DNA from: Ornithinibacillus massiliensis
Lineage (GTDB): Bacteria; Bacillota; Bacilli; Bacillales; Amphibacillaceae
Assembly: GCF_018310345.1 (NCBI RefSeq)
Contig: NZ_JAGXBY010000002.1
Location: 310,001 to 374,000, forward strand
Direction of reading: 5' to 3'
Length of the DNA stretch: 64,000 nucleotides
In this document: piece after piece, positions 27,157 to 37,568 of the stretch
How positions within the stretch are numbered: the stretch's first letter is position 1
Layout: every line of letters starts with the position of its first letter
The notes under the pieces: model-generated
What the model was told of the DNA's origin: nothing
Seen by the model: only the letters and a program-made list of their open reading frames with translations
Database searches by the model: none
Made by a program: the position numbers and the translations under genes

Positions 27157-29940
27157 ATGAATCGATTTGTTGTCTTGGATTTAGAAACAACAGGAAATTC
27201 TAGTGCAAACCAAGATAAAATTATCGAAGTGGGTATCGTTGTAATAGAAGATGATCGAATTACGGATGAATTTTCAACGATGTTGTACCCAGAAAAATCG
27301 ATACCACCCTTTATTACGAAGTTAACGGGAATTAAAGATGAAGATGTAAAAGATGCACCATCTTTTACAGAAATGGCGGATACGATAACGACCTTACTAG
27401 AAAACAGCTACCTAATCGCTCATAATGTTCCATTTGATATGGGATTCTTAAATTCAGAACTAACGTCTATTGGTAAACCTAGATTACGAAATCCTGTACT
27501 GGATACGGTGGAATTAACTAGAATACTGTTTCCACAGGCACCTGGCTTTAAGTTAGGGCAGTTGGCGGATTATTTAAAGATTAAACATGATAATCCTCAT
27601 CGTGCCTTATCAGATGCTTATGTAACAGCAAAGCTTTTCCTTATCTTAAAGGAAAAGATATCTACCTTACCATATGAAACATTACAGCATCTTTTAAAAA
27701 TCGAAAAATCATTAAAGTCCGATTTATATGACATTCTAAACAAACAAATGGAACTAGTTGCCTTTGAGACTGAGGAAACGGATTATATTAGTTATAAGGG
27801 ACTTGCTTTTCTTAATAATACCCCTAAGAAGCGTGAAAAGGTAATGATCGCGACTTCCTATGGCGAGTATTTAGATTCTATCTATGAAGAGAACGGTTCG
27901 ATGGAATCAGCGATTAAACAGTACGAAAAACGAGATGGACAACGAATCATGTCTGAGGACATTTATGATTCATTCCAGGGAAAAAAACACGCTCTAATTG
28001 AAGCGGAGACCGGTACAGGAAAGTCATTAGCATATTTGATACCAGCTATTTATGAAGCGGTAAAAACAAATAAAAAAATCGTAATTAGTACGTATACGAC
28101 ACAGCTTCAATCACAGCTATTAGAAAAAGAAATTCCTTTAGTAAAAAAGCTAATATCATTTCCATTTAAAGTGGCGTTATTAAAAGGAAAGCAGCATTAT
28201 CTTAGTATTGAAAAATTCATTCATGAATTGTATTCCGCTGAGCAGGATAATTATGATATTGCCTTAACGAAAGCAATGATTCTCGTCTGGTTATTGGAAA
28301 CCGAAACAGGTGATATAGATGAATTACACTTGCCTTCCCATGGCCAACTATTTTATAGACGAATCTCTGCTGATACGGAAGGACAAGCGGATCCTTCTTC
28401 ACCATGGTTTAAATATTCCTACTACCAGAAAGCACGGAGAAAAGCACAATTAGCAGATATTATTATTACGAATCATGCATTATTATGTACCGATATATTT
28501 AATGAGTATCAGTTTTTACCAAAATACGATAAAGTTATCATTGATGAGGCACATCACTTAGAGGAGACCGCTTCAAAACACTATGGTTTAAAGCTTGATT
28601 ATGTTAATATGCAACATGTAATCAACCAAATCGGAACCTTTGGAGAAGGGAAATGGATAGATAAGCTTGCCACTAATCATGTACAGATCAAAGAAGCCGT
28701 TTCCTCTGAACGCTGGAATGATTTGGTAAGCTTAACCAAGTATGAATTAGACGATTTATTCCGTTCAATATTTCAATATGTGTTACACCTAGAGGGAACG
28801 AAGAAGGTCTTAAGTGATGTCGGCCGAATTCAGTATCGGTATGAAGAAAGAAAAGAGAAAGAAGCGAGATGGAATCCAATTATAGAGATGGCTACAAGGG
28901 TTATCTTTTACATTCGGGATTTAATCCATTACCTTACTATCATAAGCCAACAATTGACTGATAAAGAAGCAAAGGATGAAACAGAGCATCGTATTGAATT
29001 ACTTCAATCCTTTATTGATGGGATAGAACAATTATTCTTACTTGATAATGATTCTGTTGCCGTGAAATGGATAGAAATTGAAGCATATGGTGCTAAAAAT
29101 GCGGTTTATTTATATAGTGAACCAGTTAATGTATCCTCTGTGCTTCAAGAACAATTTTTTGCTGTAAAAGAAAGTGTTATTTTAACCAGTGCTACTTTAA
29201 CGATGAAAAATTCGTTTAGTTTCATTCAAAAACGGCTAGGAATACCAAATAATCGGCTTTATTCGAAAAAATTACCCTCACCTTTTTCTTATGAAGATCA
29301 AGTACGTGTGATGGTACCGAACGATTTTCCAGAGTGGAATTATAGTAATTCGGACGATTTTGTTATGGCAACTTGTGAGGCTATCCTATCCCTTGCAGAA
29401 ATCACCAGTGGTAGGATGCTGGTACTATTCACATCGTATGATATGCTTAAAAAATCGTATTATTTAATTAAAGAATCCATGGAAAATGAAAAGTTTGTAC
29501 TCATTGCCCAAGGTATTTCAAGTGGTAGTAGAGAAAGATTAAAAAAGAACTTCCAAACATTTGATCAATCAATCCTACTAGGAACAAGTTCATTTTGGGA
29601 GGGTGTCGATATTCCAGGTGATGATCTATCGTGTTTAATGATAGTAAGATTGCCATTTCAACCTCCTAATCACCCTGTATATGAGGCAAAAGCGCAAGAT
29701 ATGAAGAAAACTGGTGGAAATGCATTTTATGATTTAGCACTTCCAAATGCCGTTATCCGTTTTAGACAAGGGTTCGGAAGGCTTATTCGTTCTAATAATG
29801 ATAGAGGGATTGTATTTGTGTGTGATGCGAGAATGATTAGATCGTCTTATGGAAAGTATTTCACAGAATCCATTCCAAAAGTACCGATTGCCTTTGATTC
29901 AACAACCGAGTTAATGAAAAAAGCAAGAGAATGGTTTTAA
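27157..29940 (+). CDS. dinG: DinG-type exonuclease/helicase
   Basis: A 927-residue protein. The N-terminal DEDDh 3'-5' exonuclease domain (about 1-170) shows VVLDLETTG, AHNVPFDMGFL and HRALSDAY. It is fused to an XPD-like superfamily 2 helicase with Walker A AETGTGKS near 288 and the DEAH box IIDEAHHLEE near 466. The exonuclease fusion is normal for Firmicute DinG; the Cys cluster of the iron-sulfur domain seen in E. coli DinG is not evident. GGTGGTGAGGG precedes the ATG. It probably acts in repair of structured DNA. Confidence 0.93.
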   Translation: MNRFVVLDLETTGNSSANQDKIIEVGIVVIEDDRITDEFSTMLYPEKSIPPFITKLTGIKDEDVKDAPSFTEMADTITTLLENSYLIAHNVPFDMGFLNSELTSIGKPRLRNPVLDTVELTRILFPQAPGFKLGQLADYLKIKHDNPHRALSDAYVTAKLFLILKEKISTLPYETLQHLLKIEKSLKSDLYDILNKQMELVAFETEETDYISYKGLAFLNNTPKKREKVMIATSYGEYLDSIYEENGSMESAIKQYEKRDGQRIMSEDIYDSFQGKKHALIEAETGTGKSLAYLIPAIYEAVKTNKKIVISTYTTQLQSQLLEKEIPLVKKLISFPFKVALLKGKQHYLSIEKFIHELYSAEQDNYDIALTKAMILVWLLETETGDIDELHLPSHGQLFYRRISADTEGQADPSSPWFKYSYYQKARRKAQLADIIITNHALLCTDIFNEYQFLPKYDKVIIDEAHHLEETASKHYGLKLDYVNMQHVINQIGTFGEGKWIDKLATNHVQIKEAVSSERWNDLVSLTKYELDDLFRSIFQYVLHLEGTKKVLSDVGRIQYRYEERKEKEARWNPIIEMATRVIFYIRDLIHYLTIISQQLTDKEAKDETEHRIELLQSFIDGIEQLFLLDNDSVAVKWIEIEAYGAKNAVYLYSEPVNVSSVLQEQFFAVKESVILTSATLTMKNSFSFIQKRLGIPNNRLYSKKLPSPFSYEDQVRVMVPNDFPEWNYSNSDDFVMATCEAILSLAEITSGRMLVLFTSYDMLKKSYYLIKESMENEKFVLIAQGISSGSRERLKKNFQTFDQSILLGTSSFWEGVDIPGDDLSCLMIVRLPFQPPNHPVYEAKAQDMKKTGGNAFYDLALPNAVIRFRQGFGRLIRSNNDRGIVFVCDARMIRSSYGKYFTESIPKVPIAFDSTTELMKKAREWF

Positions 29941-30003
29941 CCATTAATTTTCAATACGGTATGGTATCACGTTGTTCTTCATTCTGTAATACTGTTTTGA
30001 CAT

Positions 30004-30030
30004 AAAAAAACTGATGCGGGGTGCATCAGT
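30004..30030 (-). terminator. minus-strand terminator without a protein gene
   Basis: Read on the minus strand it is ACTGATGC, loop ACCCC, GCATCAGT, then seven T residues: a textbook terminator. On the plus strand no T-run follows, so it does not serve dinG. Confidence 0.85.
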
Positions 30031-30139
30031 TCAATGAGATGGTATGGAGTTTAGAAGTTTTTTGGTTGAAATAAATAAAATCAAAACAAAAATCGGGAAA
30101 TGCTTGGTATAATGGATGTGTTTCATCTTATTTAAGTTC
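30004..30139 (-). ncRNA. candidate small RNA
   Basis: The minus-strand terminator needs a transcript. On that strand TATAAT (30151-30146) has TTGCTT 15 bases upstream, which would start an RNA near 30139 and end it near 30004, about 135 bases. The region has no ORF with a ribosome site on that strand. The -35/-10 spacing is short, so the promoter is uncertain. Confidence 0.4.
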
Positions 30140-30241
30140 AACGTAATTATAGTATTAGCAGCATATAAGCAACTATGATTAGTAATAATTGATAAGAATA
30201 GAAGCAATTTGATAGGTATAGGAATTTGGAGGGTAAATGAT

Positions 30242-30328
30242 ATGGGAAGAAACAAAAGGAATCAGCCAAGTATTAGAAATTTGAAGGTAGTAACAAACGT
30301 AGGTAACGTATGCGAAGAAATAATATAA
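30242..30328 (+). CDS. possible 28-residue leader ORF of ypmB
   Basis: ATG with GGAGGG nine bases upstream opens 28 codons (MGRNKRNQPSIRNLKVV start, very basic) that end 19 bases inside ypmB. The ypmB start itself has only a weak AGGTAA site, so the small ORF may couple its translation. No family is recognised; it may be chance. Confidence 0.35.
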   Translation: MGRNKRNQPSIRNLKVVTNVGNVCEEII

Positions 30329-30831
30329 ATGCCCCCTCCTGGACAAAATGGGTTATATTCGCATTGATCATTGTTGTTGTTGCTATTCTTATCTTTTTAT
30401 CGGTTTTATATAACAATATAGAAAAAAGTAAAACGAATGGGTTTGAAAATGCTGAAAAACGAGTAATCGAGGAAACAGAAGTAATAGAAGTAGTGGAAAC
30501 GATGCGATACCACGGGGATACACTCCATTATATCGTCACTGGTACTACTGAAGATAATGGAAGTTTAATGGTGTTTGTTCCTGATGATGAAGAGGATAAA
30601 TTAACCACCATTAATGAGGATGAGATTATTCCAGTTGAATCCATTCGTCAAAGTTGGCAACAAACATGTACAAATTGTGTGTTCATTAAAATTGTTCCGG
30701 CAATTACCGATCATAATCCATTATGGGAGATTACCTACTACGATGAAGCGGGACGATATGTGATGGATTATGTGTCTATGTTTGATGGCTCAAAGTATGA
30801 AGAATTTCGCTTTAAAAAAATGTTCGATTAA
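30310..30831 (+). CDS. ypmB: YpmB-like membrane-anchored protein (PepSY type)
   Basis: A 173-residue protein with one N-terminal membrane helix (about 11-34, WVIFALIIVVVAILIFLSVLY) and an outer domain rich in acidic residues that ends FRFKKMFD. The pattern fits YpmB, which has PepSY-like modules. It lies between dinG and aspB as in B. subtilis. The function is unknown. It is 16 bases from aspB and likely co-transcribed. Confidence 0.75.
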   Translation: MRRNNINAPSWTKWVIFALIIVVVAILIFLSVLYNNIEKSKTNGFENAEKRVIEETEVIEVVETMRYHGDTLHYIVTGTTEDNGSLMVFVPDDEEDKLTTINEDEIIPVESIRQSWQQTCTNCVFIKIVPAITDHNPLWEITYYDEAGRYVMDYVSMFDGSKYEEFRFKKMFD

Positions 30832-30847
30832 GTGAGGGAATTGCAAA

Positions 30848-32029
30848 ATGGAGATTGCAAACAGAGTAAAAACATTAACCCCATCGTCAACCCTAGCTAT
30901 TACAGCAAAGGCGAGGGAATTAAAAAATAATGGTTTTGACGTTATAGGACTTGGTGCAGGTGAACCAGATTTTAATACACCAGCATATATTATTCAAGCT
31001 GCAAAAGATGCAATGGATCAAGGCATGACGAAGTACACACCTGCTGGTGGTATTAATGAATTAAAGCAAGCTATTATGAAGAAGTTAAAACAGGATAACG
31101 AGCTTGATTATCAAATGAATGAGATCATTGTAACTTCAGGTGCTAAGCATGCTTTATATACGCTTTTTCAAGTGATTTTAAATGAAGGTGATGAAGTAAT
31201 TGTTCCAGCGCCGTACTGGGTAAGCTATCCAGAACAAATTAAACTAGCTGGCGGGAAACCCGTTATTGTAGATGGCTTGGAAGAAAATGATTTTAAAATT
31301 ACACCAGAACAATTGGAAGCAGCAATATCGGATCGTGCAAAAGCCGTCATTATAAATTCTCCTAGTAATCCAACAGGGATGATGTATAGTGAAGATGAGC
31401 TAAAAGCGTTAGGAGAAATCTGCTTAAAGCATAATATTGTTATCATTTCTGATGAAATTTATGAAAAATTAATCTACACAGAAGATAAGCATGTATCTAT
31501 TGCACAACTTTCTTCTGCATTAAAAGCGCAGACCATCGTGATTAATGGCCTATCGAAATCACATGCGATGACTGGATGGAGAATCGGCTATGCTGCAGGT
31601 CCAGAAGTAATTATAAAGGCAATGACTAATTTAGCATCGCATTCAACATCTAATCCAACTTCAATTACACAATATGCTTCGTTAGCAGCATATCAAGCAA
31701 AAGAGGATCCAACTATTGAAATGCGTAAAGTGTTTGCAGAAAGACTCGATGCGTTATATGATTTAATCGTTACTATTCCTGGTGTGACCTGTAAAAAGCC
31801 TCAGGGAGCATTCTATTTATTTCCAAATGTATCCGGGTCTGCTAAATTAAATGGCTTTGATTCTGTGGATGACTGGGTAACAGCATTACTGGAAGAGGAA
31901 AAGGTTGCTGTAGTACCTGGTTCAGGCTTTGGAGCACCTAATTACATGCGTTTATCTTATGCAATCGAAATAGAGCAATTAATTGAAGCTGCTCATCGAA
32001 TTAAACGATTTGTAGAAAAACATCAATAA
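30848..32029 (+). CDS. aspB: aspartate aminotransferase
   Basis: Pyridoxal-phosphate class I aminotransferase converting aspartate and 2-oxoglutarate to oxaloacetate and glutamate. It has 393 residues, identical in length to the B. subtilis enzyme. [11 protein letters not shown] lies near 176-186 and the Schiff-base Lys is in [18 protein letters not shown] (near 237). GTGAGGG precedes the ATG. asnS follows, so the pair supplies aspartate and uses the aspartate-derived product asparagine. Confidence 0.95.
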   Translation: MEIANRVKTLTPSSTLAITAKARELKNNGFDVIGLGAGEPDFNTPAYIIQAAKDAMDQGMTKYTPAGGINELKQAIMKKLKQDNELDYQMNEIIVTSGAKHALYTLFQVILNEGDEVIVPAPYWVSYPEQIKLAGGKPVIVDGLEENDFKITPEQLEAAISDRAKAVIINSPSNPTGMMYSEDELKALGEICLKHNIVIISDEIYEKLIYTEDKHVSIAQLSSALKAQTIVINGLSKSHAMTGWRIGYAAGPEVIIKAMTNLASHSTSNPTSITQYASLAAYQAKEDPTIEMRKVFAERLDALYDLIVTIPGVTCKKPQGAFYLFPNVSGSAKLNGFDSVDDWVTALLEEEKVAVVPGSGFGAPNYMRLSYAIEIEQLIEAAHRIKRFVEKHQ

Positions 32030-32078
32030 TAGATATTCACATGACGAAGCAAATTTTTTACTAATGGAGGTTATTTCG

Positions 32079-33371
32079 TTGAAAACAACAATCGCACAAG
32101 TACCCAAACATGAGGGGAAATCAGTAACAATCGGAGCATGGCTTGCTAATAAGCGCTCTAGTGGTAAAATTGCATTCTTACAATTACGTGATGGCACAGG
32201 CTTTATGCAAGCTGTTGTTGCCAAAAGTGATGTTAGTGAAGAAACATTTCAGCTTGCAAAAAGCTTAACACAGGAATCTTCTATTTATGTTACTGGTACT
32301 ATTGTAGAAGATACTCGCTCCCCATTTGGTTATGAAATGCAAGTTTCGGATATTGAATTAATTCATGAGTCTGTTGATTATCCTATCACACCGAAAGAGC
32401 ATGGAACAGAATTTTTAATGGATCATCGCCATCTATGGTTACGATCTAAAAGACAACATGCTGTAATGAAAATAAGAAATGAAATTATTCGTTCTACATA
32501 TGAATTCTTTAATGATAACGGATATATCAAGATTGACCCGCCAATCTTAACAGGATCCTCTGCAGAGGGAACAACGGAATTATTCCATACCAAATACTTT
32601 GATGAAGATGCATACCTATCTCAAAGTGGACAATTATATATGGAAGCTGCAGCAATGGCCTTTGGAAAAGTATTCTCATTCGGACCAACTTTCCGTGCAG
32701 AGAAGTCTAAAACTCGTCGTCATTTGATTGAATTCTGGATGATTGAACCAGAAATGGCATTTGTAGACCATGAAGAAAGCCTAGTAATCCAAGAAAATTA
32801 TGTTAGCCATATCGTTCAATCTGTATTGCAAAACTGTAAATTAGAGTTAGATATTCTTGAGAGAGATACTTCGAAGCTTGAAAAAGTTAAAGCTCCATTC
32901 CCACGGATTTCTTATGATGATGCGATTGCATTATTAAAGGAAAAGGGCTTTACAGATATTGAGTGGGGTGAGGATTTCGGTGCACCTCATGAGACTGCAA
33001 TTGCAGAAAGCTTTGATAAACCTGTATTTATTACGAATTATCCAGCAGAAATTAAAGCATTTTATATGAAACCAGATCCAAATCGTGAGGAAGTTGTTCT
33101 TTGCGCAGATTTAATTGCTCCAGAAGGATACGGTGAAATTATAGGTGGATCGCAGCGAATTGATGATTTAGAGCTAATGAAAAAACGTTATGAAGACCAT
33201 GGTTTAACAGGGCCAGCTTACAAATGGTACTTGGAATTAAGACAATACGGAAGTGTACCACACTCTGGATTCGGTTTAGGTTTAGAGCGTACGGTTGCTT
33301 GGCTTTCAGGAGTAGAGCATGTTCGTGAAACAATTCCATTCCCAAGATTGTTAAATCGTTTGTACCCATAA
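32079..33371 (+). CDS. asnS: asparagine--tRNA ligase
   Basis: Class II aminoacyl-tRNA synthetase. The N-terminal OB fold begins [20 protein letters not shown]. The catalytic motifs [21 protein letters not shown] and [14 protein letters not shown] are complete. The start is TTG, eight bases after GGAGG, giving [10 protein letters not shown] and 430 residues as in B. subtilis; the ATG five codons upstream contains the ribosome site. It is transcribed with aspB and ends at a hairpin. Confidence 0.96.
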   Translation: MKTTIAQVPKHEGKSVTIGAWLANKRSSGKIAFLQLRDGTGFMQAVVAKSDVSEETFQLAKSLTQESSIYVTGTIVEDTRSPFGYEMQVSDIELIHESVDYPITPKEHGTEFLMDHRHLWLRSKRQHAVMKIRNEIIRSTYEFFNDNGYIKIDPPILTGSSAEGTTELFHTKYFDEDAYLSQSGQLYMEAAAMAFGKVFSFGPTFRAEKSKTRRHLIEFWMIEPEMAFVDHEESLVIQENYVSHIVQSVLQNCKLELDILERDTSKLEKVKAPFPRISYDDAIALLKEKGFTDIEWGEDFGAPHETAIAESFDKPVFITNYPAEIKAFYMKPDPNREEVVLCADLIAPEGYGEIIGGSQRIDDLELMKKRYEDHGLTGPAYKWYLELRQYGSVPHSGFGLGLERTVAWLSGVEHVRETIPFPRLLNRLYP

Positions 33372-33377
33372 AAAACT

Positions 33378-33414
33378 AAATGTGGCTGTTCCAATTAGGG
33401 ACAGCCACATTTAT
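33378..33414 (+). terminator. terminator after asnS
   Basis: AAATGTGGCTGT / ACAGCCACATTT stem with loop TCCAATTAGGG; the T-run is weak (TTTATAT). Confidence 0.7.
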
Positions 33415-33457
33415 ATGTACATCCAATTCATGCTATACTTAATATGAGGTGCACTAT

Positions 33458-34144
33458 ATGAAAAAAAACATGTTGATTCAAGATATTATGAATAATCAAA
33501 TAAGCATACCGAGTGAATTATTGCTCTCTTATAAAACGTTAGGGCTTAATGAGACCGATTTAACCGTTATATTACACATCCATCGATTTATTTTACAGGG
33601 CAACGATTTTCCTACTATACATGAAATATCGGATTATTTGACTGTGGACGATAATGAATGCTCGAAGATTCTCCGCAAGCTAATTCAACGGAATCTCTTG
33701 AAGATTGAGCGTTCAGAGAACAGTCAAAATCAGTTAAGCGAATCCTATTCACTTGAGCCATTATGGGAAAAATTATACCAGCCTGTAAAGGAAGAGAAGA
33801 AAGACAATGATGATGGCACATTATTTATTTTGTTTGAACAGGAATTTGGTAGGCCACTTTCACCATTTGAAATAGAGACGATTAATGTTTGGTTGGATGA
33901 GGACAAGATCTCACCAGCATTGATTAAGGCTGCACTTCGAGAGTCTGTGTTGATGGCTAAGTTAAACTTTAAATATATGGACCGAATTCTTAGAGAATGG
34001 CAAAAGAAAGGGATTCATACCGTTGAACAAGCTCGTCAGGCCTCCAAGCGATTCCATGATAATCAGACCACCAAACAAAGTAATGTAAATAATTCAAAAA
34101 GAGATACATCATTTTATTATAATTGGCTAGAGGGAGAGGACTAA
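33458..34144 (+). CDS. dnaD: DNA replication initiation protein DnaD
   Basis: Primosome protein that acts with DnaA, DnaB and DnaI. The N-terminal winged-helix domain (about 1-95) and the C-terminal DnaD/DnaB domain (LFEQEFGRPLSPFEIETINVWLDE, near 125-150, and MDRILREWQKKGIHT, near 176) are both present. It has 228 residues. ATGAGGTG precedes the chosen ATG; an earlier ATG three codons upstream is less well placed. Its stop overlaps the nth start (TAATG). Confidence 0.94.
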   Translation: MKKNMLIQDIMNNQISIPSELLLSYKTLGLNETDLTVILHIHRFILQGNDFPTIHEISDYLTVDDNECSKILRKLIQRNLLKIERSENSQNQLSESYSLEPLWEKLYQPVKEEKKDNDDGTLFILFEQEFGRPLSPFEIETINVWLDEDKISPALIKAALRESVLMAKLNFKYMDRILREWQKKGIHTVEQARQASKRFHDNQTTKQSNVNNSKRDTSFYYNWLEGED

Positions 34145-34800
34145 TGTTAAACAAGAAACAAATTCGATTCTGTTTAGACGAAATAGGTAAGATGTTTCCA
34201 GATGCAGAATGTGAGTTAACCCATAGTAATCCATTTGAGCTTGTAATAGCAGTCTTATTATCAGCGCAATGTACAGATGCACTAGTAAACAAAGTTACAA
34301 AGGATCTGTTTCAAAAGTATAAAACACCTGAGGATTATTTAGCCGTACCACTTGAAGAACTACAGCATGACATCCGGTCTATCGGATTGTATCGTAATAA
34401 GGCAAAAAACATTCAGAAGCTTTGCACTGTATTACTTGAGGAATATAGTGGGGAAGTACCAAGGTCAAAAGATGAGCTAGTAAAATTAGCAGGGGTTGGT
34501 CGAAAAACGGCTAATGTCGTTGCATCTGTTGCCTTTGGTGAACCGGCTATTGCTGTAGACACACATGTAGAGCGGGTTTCCAAACGATTAGGTATCTGCC
34601 GCTGGAAGGATTCCGTCATTGAAGTAGAGGAAACGTTAATGAAAAAGGTACCGAAGGATGAATGGAGTGTTACCCATCATCGGTTAATCTTTTTTGGACG
34701 TTACCATTGCAAGGCGAAAAATCCGAATTGTCCAGAATGTCCCTTATTAGAAGTATGTAGAGAAGGCCAAAAGAGAATGAAAAAGCGAGAATCAATTTAA
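34144..34800 (+). CDS. nth: endonuclease III
   Basis: Base-excision-repair glycosylase/AP lyase for oxidised pyrimidines. The helix-hairpin-helix LAGVGRKTANVV with the catalytic Lys is near residues 113-124 and the catalytic Asp is in AVDTHVERVSKRLG. The 4Fe-4S ligands follow C-X6-C-X2-C-X5-C at the end. It has 218 residues. AGAGGGAGAGGA precedes the ATG. ypoC, next in B. subtilis, is absent. Confidence 0.97.
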   Translation: MLNKKQIRFCLDEIGKMFPDAECELTHSNPFELVIAVLLSAQCTDALVNKVTKDLFQKYKTPEDYLAVPLEELQHDIRSIGLYRNKAKNIQKLCTVLLEEYSGEVPRSKDELVKLAGVGRKTANVVASVAFGEPAIAVDTHVERVSKRLGICRWKDSVIEVEETLMKKVPKDEWSVTHHRLIFFGRYHCKAKNPNCPECPLLEVCREGQKRMKKRESI

Positions 34801-34836
34801 AAAAGCTGTCACGATAAACTGTGACAGCTTTTTTAG
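34799..34836. terminator. bidirectional terminator between nth and ponA
   Basis: AAAAGCTGTCAC / GTGACAGCTTTT stem with T-runs on both strands; it serves the convergent nth and ponA transcripts. Confidence 0.9.
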
Positions 34837-34845
34837 TTAAATCAA

Positions 34846-37551
34846 CTATTCTTCTCCATTGTCTTCATCGCCCTGATTGTCAGAATTAGGGTTAGATGCT
34901 TCATCTGCTTCATCTTCTGGATCTGGATTAGTATCATCATTTCCAGGAATTTCAACAGAAGTACTACGGGTTTCCCCTCGGGATCCTTCATTAGCTCCTC
35001 TTTGGCCAATCGCTGTTACATGTATGGTGTAAACTTGACCAGGAGTAAAGTTTCCACTAATTTCAATTCCTTTAGATTCTACCATCTGGGTACCACCTTG
35101 TGCGCCTTCCACTACAACTTCGAAAGCAGCGGGTGGTCCATCATAGCCCCAATTTACATCGATAATGGATGTTGCTGGATCATATACAGCAGTAAGACCA
35201 CTTACAGCATTGATAGGAGTATTCTCTTCCTCTTCTTCCTCATTATCTAGCTGAATCTTAACAGATTGTGGTTCACTGCGAATTTGGTCATTATCTTTAC
35301 TTTTTACTACAACTTGAATCGTATATTCAGCACCAGGTGTTACTTGGCTGATTTCTAATTGTTTCTCTTCCGTAGAGGAGAGGACTTGCATGTCTCCACC
35401 GTTTACACTAGCTGAGACTTCAAAGTTAACTTCTTCATCAGAATCATAATTCCAAGTGACTAAAATAGAATTATTATCTTCTTTGTATTCCGCTTTTAAT
35501 CCTTTAACTGGATCAAGCATATCAAATCGCTCGGATGTCTTTTTAGGCTCTGTACCCTTCACAAATAACTCCGTAACAATTTCAGAGCTAGGTGTATATT
35601 CACTAGGTAGGGCAGCAGGATTTGATCCTTTTTCTACTTTTACTTCTACGACCGAATCAGGTTTTACAAAATCAGCTGTCTCAACATTCTCGTGTACTTT
35701 TGTCATAAGCTGTTTAAATAGATTATGTGCTACCCATTTTTCATCATTCATTGTGCGGTTAGACTCGTCATATCCGACCCATATTGCAGTTGTATAGTTC
35801 GTAGTGTAACCGGCAATCCATGAGTCCTTTGTACCTTCCACATCTTTTAAGTTGGTAGTACCTGTTTTAGCTGCAATAGGTAAACCTGAAATTCGAGCCG
35901 GTCCACCAGAAGAACCTTGTGCTAAGGCAGTTTTTAGCATGTCAGAGATCATATAAGCTGTATAATCAGACATGGCAACTTCTGGTTCTGGCGCTAGGTT
36001 AATTGTTCGATCATCTGGGTACACTACTTTCGAAACGGCAAAAGGCTCGTATCGTATACCTTCATTACCAAATGCTTGGTAAGCTCCTGCTAATTGTAGT
36101 GGGTTAACATTGGTATCGGCGCCACCAATTGCATCCGTTAATTGTGGGCGACCATTTGCAAATTCAATCCCCAGGTTATTAGCAAATTTTTGCGAGTTAT
36201 CATAGCCAACTTCTTCTAATACTTTTACTGCTGGAACATTGAGTGATTCTTGTAAAGCATATCGAGCGGTCATCCAGCCTTGATATGCTCTGTTCCAATT
36301 TCGGATTGCTTGGTCCGTTCCTGCAATTTCGTATGGCTTATCATCATTAATTTGATGATAAGTAGACATTTTATTGTATTCAATGGCTGGGCCATAAGCT
36401 ACGATAGGCTTAAAGGTAGAACCAGCTTGGCTACCACCTTGAATTGCATAGTTCCAGCCATTCTGATAATTGCGGTCCCCACCAATTGCACGAATTGCTC
36501 CCGTTTTTGTATCAAGTAACACTAGTCCAGCATGTAAGTCCTCGTTAGGGAAGGCAACTGGATTATTTTCTGAATCTGATAATAATAGATCTACATAGTC
36601 TTGAGCGTTCTTATCTAAGGTGGTGTGAATTTGTAGACCATCAGAATAAATATCGGCACCATCTAATTTTTCGTGTACTTCTTTTTCTACTTGCTGAAGG
36701 AAGGCATCGTATGGATTCGATACTTCTTTCTTTTCAACTAGTAGGGAAGGGATATCCACTTTCATTGCTTCGTCAGCTTCTTCTTGTGTTATTTTGTCAT
36801 GACGAACCATTAGTTTTAGTACAGTTTCCATTCTTTCTTTCGTTAGATCCGGATTTTTAAATGGATCATAAGCAGACGGTCTTTGCGGTAGCCCTGCTAA
36901 AATAGCTGCTTCTGCTACGGTTAGCTCATGTAAATCGGTTTTTCCAAAATAAGTTTCGGCAGCTTTAGCCACACCATAAGCACCAGATCCATAATAGATT
37001 TTATTTAAATACATCTCTAAAATCTGTTCTTTCGAATAATCTTTTTCTAGCAGTAAGGCGAGCCATTGTTCTTGTACTTTAAGTTTGATTTCTTTATCTG
37101 GTGTTAAGAAAGATTTTTCTACTACTTGCTGTGTAATGGTACTTGCACCTTCAGAACCAAATCCGTGGCGGATGTTTGCTATAATAGCACCACCAATCCT
37201 TCTTAAGTCGATCCCAGAATGATCAAAAAATCTAGCATCCTCAGTCGCGGTCACGGCATCGATTAGTATATCAGGTAAGTCGTCATACGAGATTTTTGTC
37301 CGTTTATATTCTCCAAGATCGGCGATGATTTCACCATTCATATCATAGACCTTTGAAGAAAGTGGATCTGATAATTTTGATGCATCAATTTCTGGTGCTG
37401 TGGCAATATAATAAGTAAATAAACCAGCTACACCTATGCCGATTGCAAGAAAAATAATAAGTAATGCTAATAATATCTTTTTCCATAATGGTTTCTTTTT
37501 TGATTTTTTTTGTTTTCTTCGCGCAGTGCGAGTTTGGCTATTTTCTGCCAT
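34846..37551 (-). CDS. ponA: class A penicillin-binding protein 1A
   Basis: Bifunctional peptidoglycan synthase, 901 residues. A Lys-rich cytoplasmic tail and one membrane helix (about 24-50) precede the glycosyltransferase domain (EDARFFDHSGID near 104, STITQQVVEKSFL). The transpeptidase domain follows with SxxK in GSTFKP (near 378), SxN in ESLNVPA and KTG in AAKTGTTN (near 562). Two fibronectin type III-like domains (about 690-880) and an Asp/Glu/Asn-rich disordered end complete it. It is cotranscribed with recU, which lies 17 bases upstream. Confidence 0.96.
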   Translation of the reverse strand: MAENSQTRTARRKQKKSKKKPLWKKILLALLIIFLAIGIGVAGLFTYYIATAPEIDASKLSDPLSSKVYDMNGEIIADLGEYKRTKISYDDLPDILIDAVTATEDARFFDHSGIDLRRIGGAIIANIRHGFGSEGASTITQQVVEKSFLTPDKEIKLKVQEQWLALLLEKDYSKEQILEMYLNKIYYGSGAYGVAKAAETYFGKTDLHELTVAEAAILAGLPQRPSAYDPFKNPDLTKERMETVLKLMVRHDKITQEEADEAMKVDIPSLLVEKKEVSNPYDAFLQQVEKEVHEKLDGADIYSDGLQIHTTLDKNAQDYVDLLLSDSENNPVAFPNEDLHAGLVLLDTKTGAIRAIGGDRNYQNGWNYAIQGGSQAGSTFKPIVAYGPAIEYNKMSTYHQINDDKPYEIAGTDQAIRNWNRAYQGWMTARYALQESLNVPAVKVLEEVGYDNSQKFANNLGIEFANGRPQLTDAIGGADTNVNPLQLAGAYQAFGNEGIRYEPFAVSKVVYPDDRTINLAPEPEVAMSDYTAYMISDMLKTALAQGSSGGPARISGLPIAAKTGTTNLKDVEGTKDSWIAGYTTNYTTAIWVGYDESNRTMNDEKWVAHNLFKQLMTKVHENVETADFVKPDSVVEVKVEKGSNPAALPSEYTPSSEIVTELFVKGTEPKKTSERFDMLDPVKGLKAEYKEDNNSILVTWNYDSDEEVNFEVSASVNGGDMQVLSSTEEKQLEISQVTPGAEYTIQVVVKSKDNDQIRSEPQSVKIQLDNEEEEEENTPINAVSGLTAVYDPATSIIDVNWGYDGPPAAFEVVVEGAQGGTQMVESKGIEISGNFTPGQVYTIHVTAIGQRGANEGSRGETRSTSVEIPGNDDTNPDPEDEADEASNPNSDNQGDEDNGEE

Positions 37552-37568
37552 TTCTCACTACCTCCAAT

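Larger units (their letters stand above)
29941..30241. other. dinG-ypmB intergenic region
   Basis: About 300 bases with no clear protein gene. The B. subtilis ypmA gene expected here was not found. It contains a minus-strand terminator and a candidate minus-strand promoter (separate entries). Confidence 0.5.

Noticed and set aside
30031..30255. 74-codon minus-strand frame between dinG and ypmB
   Set aside because: No ribosome site, biased Ile/Leu/His content in AT-rich DNA; the region is better read as a small-RNA candidate.
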